This document shows, piece by piece, positions 63,517-64,000 of a DNA stretch of 64,000 nucleotides. The notes under the pieces were generated by a model. That model did no database searches, was not told the origin of the DNA, and saw only the letters and a program-made list of their open reading frames with translations. Source of the stretch: Neorhizobium galegae bv. orientalis str. HAMBI 540 (lineage in GTDB: Bacteria > Pseudomonadota > Alphaproteobacteria > Rhizobiales > Rhizobiaceae); assembly GCF_000731315.1 (NCBI RefSeq), contig NZ_HG938353.1, positions 4,344,001 through 4,408,000 of the forward strand, written 5' to 3'. Numbering within the stretch: position 1 is the stretch's first letter; each line of letters opens with the position of its first letter. A program made the position numbers and the translations under genes.

Positions 63517-64000
63517 CTAAATCACCGTCCGCGCCCGAAGCGCGGCCGTCAGCGTGCCCTCGTCGAGATAATCGAGCTCCCCGCCGACCGGCACGCCATG
63601 CGCCAGCCGCGTGATCTTCACGTCGATCCCCGACAACTGATCGGTAATATAGTGCGCCGTCGTCTGCCCCTCGACCGTCGCGTTGACGGCGATGATGATC
63701 TCGCGGATGACGCCCTCGTTCACCCGGTCGATCAGTCCGCGGATGTTGAGGTCATCCGGGCCGATGCCGTCGAGCGGCGAGAGCGTGCCGCCGAGCACGT
63801 GATAGGCGGTGTTCATCGCGCCCGTCCGCTCCAGCGCCCAGAGATCGGAAACGTCTTCGACGACGATCAGCATCGTCTGGTCGCGGTGGAGATCGGTGCA
63901 GACGGTGCAGGGATCGACGGTGTCGACATTGCCGCAGCGCGAACAGATCTTCACCTTGTCATAGGCCTCGCCCATGGCGCTCGAAAGCGGCCCGAGCAGC
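63517..64000 (-). CDS. recR: Recombination protein RecR (5' end outside the window)
   Basis: RecFOR-pathway protein acting in gap repair. About 160 of the usual ~200 residues are visible; the reading frame continues to the right edge ([13 protein letters not shown]), and the N-terminal helix-hairpin-helix is missing. The zinc finger is [16 protein letters not shown], and the Toprim domain begins [42 protein letters not shown] with its conserved Glu and Asp. The C-terminal Walker-B-like part is [21 protein letters not shown]. The gap to the transglycosylase gene contains a repeat. Confidence 0.95.
   Translation of the reverse strand, partial: LLGPLSSAMGEAYDKVKICSRCGNVDTVDPCTVCTDLHRDQTMLIVVEDVSDLWALERTGAMNTAYHVLGGTLSPLDGIGPDDLNIRGLIDRVNEGVIREIIIAVNATVEGQTTAHYITDQLSGIDVKITRLAHGVPVGGELDYLDEGTLTAALRARTVI

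Overview
The window reads as a chromosomal segment of a fast-growing member of the Rhizobiaceae (Rhizobium, Neorhizobium, Agrobacterium or Sinorhizobium type). This rests on the GC-rich coding style, the rimP-nusA-ylxR-infB block, cmk-rpsA beside a TIGR02300-type acidic protein and tRNA-Ala, a three-hairpin CCTCCTCCC small RNA of the alpha-r14 type, RIME-like palindromic repeats, and the many ABC sugar importers. No phage, transposase or CRISPR array was seen. The last gene (recR) runs off the right edge. The first gene looks complete, but its operon may begin to the left.

Layout, left to right. (1) 1-5013: a branched-chain-type ABC importer (binding protein, LivH, LivM, LivG, LivF) ending in a MarR regulator, then glutaminase glsA. 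(2) 6031-13169: a tripartite tricarboxylate transporter (tctCBA), an orphan iron-type binding protein, a DUF1993 protein and a TctD/TctE-like two-component system; direct repeats upstream of tctC are a candidate TctD site. (3) 13173-23545: an amino-sugar and cell-wall recycling locus. GlcNAc kinase, GntR regulator, SIS-type deaminase and nagA run left; murQ, a CUT1 sugar importer and a Gfo/Idh/MocA dehydrogenase run right. Two near-identical operator-like sites face the two divergent units. (4) 23607-34942: a second sugar island. A CUT1 importer, an argininosuccinate-lyase-like enzyme and a PfkB kinase run left; a ROK regulator, an 800-residue PIG-L deacetylase and an EamA transporter run right. 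Its substrate is unknown and it is the best candidate here for an undescribed pathway.

(5) 35012-39091: tRNA-Ala, the TIGR02300 protein, a PaiB-like flavin protein, cmk and rpsA. aroA, usually found beside cmk in rhizobia, is absent. (6) 39117-43682: two uncharacterised proteins, each preceded by a CtrA-like box, then a DUF817 membrane protein and an RNase D-like exonuclease. (7) 43900-48460: the alpha-r14-like small RNA, a Pho-box-preceded alkaline phosphatase, and a MacB-like ABC system whose permease has a histidine-rich loop, suggesting metal handling. (8) 48457-53210: an Ldh-family dehydrogenase, ExbB-ExbD-TonB and KduD. (9) 53347-59706: the rimP-nusA-ylxR-infB operon with a promoter, a leader terminator and a hairpin over the infB ribosome-binding site. 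(10) 59949-64000: an MFS exporter, a GNAT acetyltransferase, a lytic transglycosylase whose start lies inside a palindromic repeat, and partial recR.

All names come from reading sequence motifs by eye; no database search was run. Substrates of transporters are inferred from neighbours.
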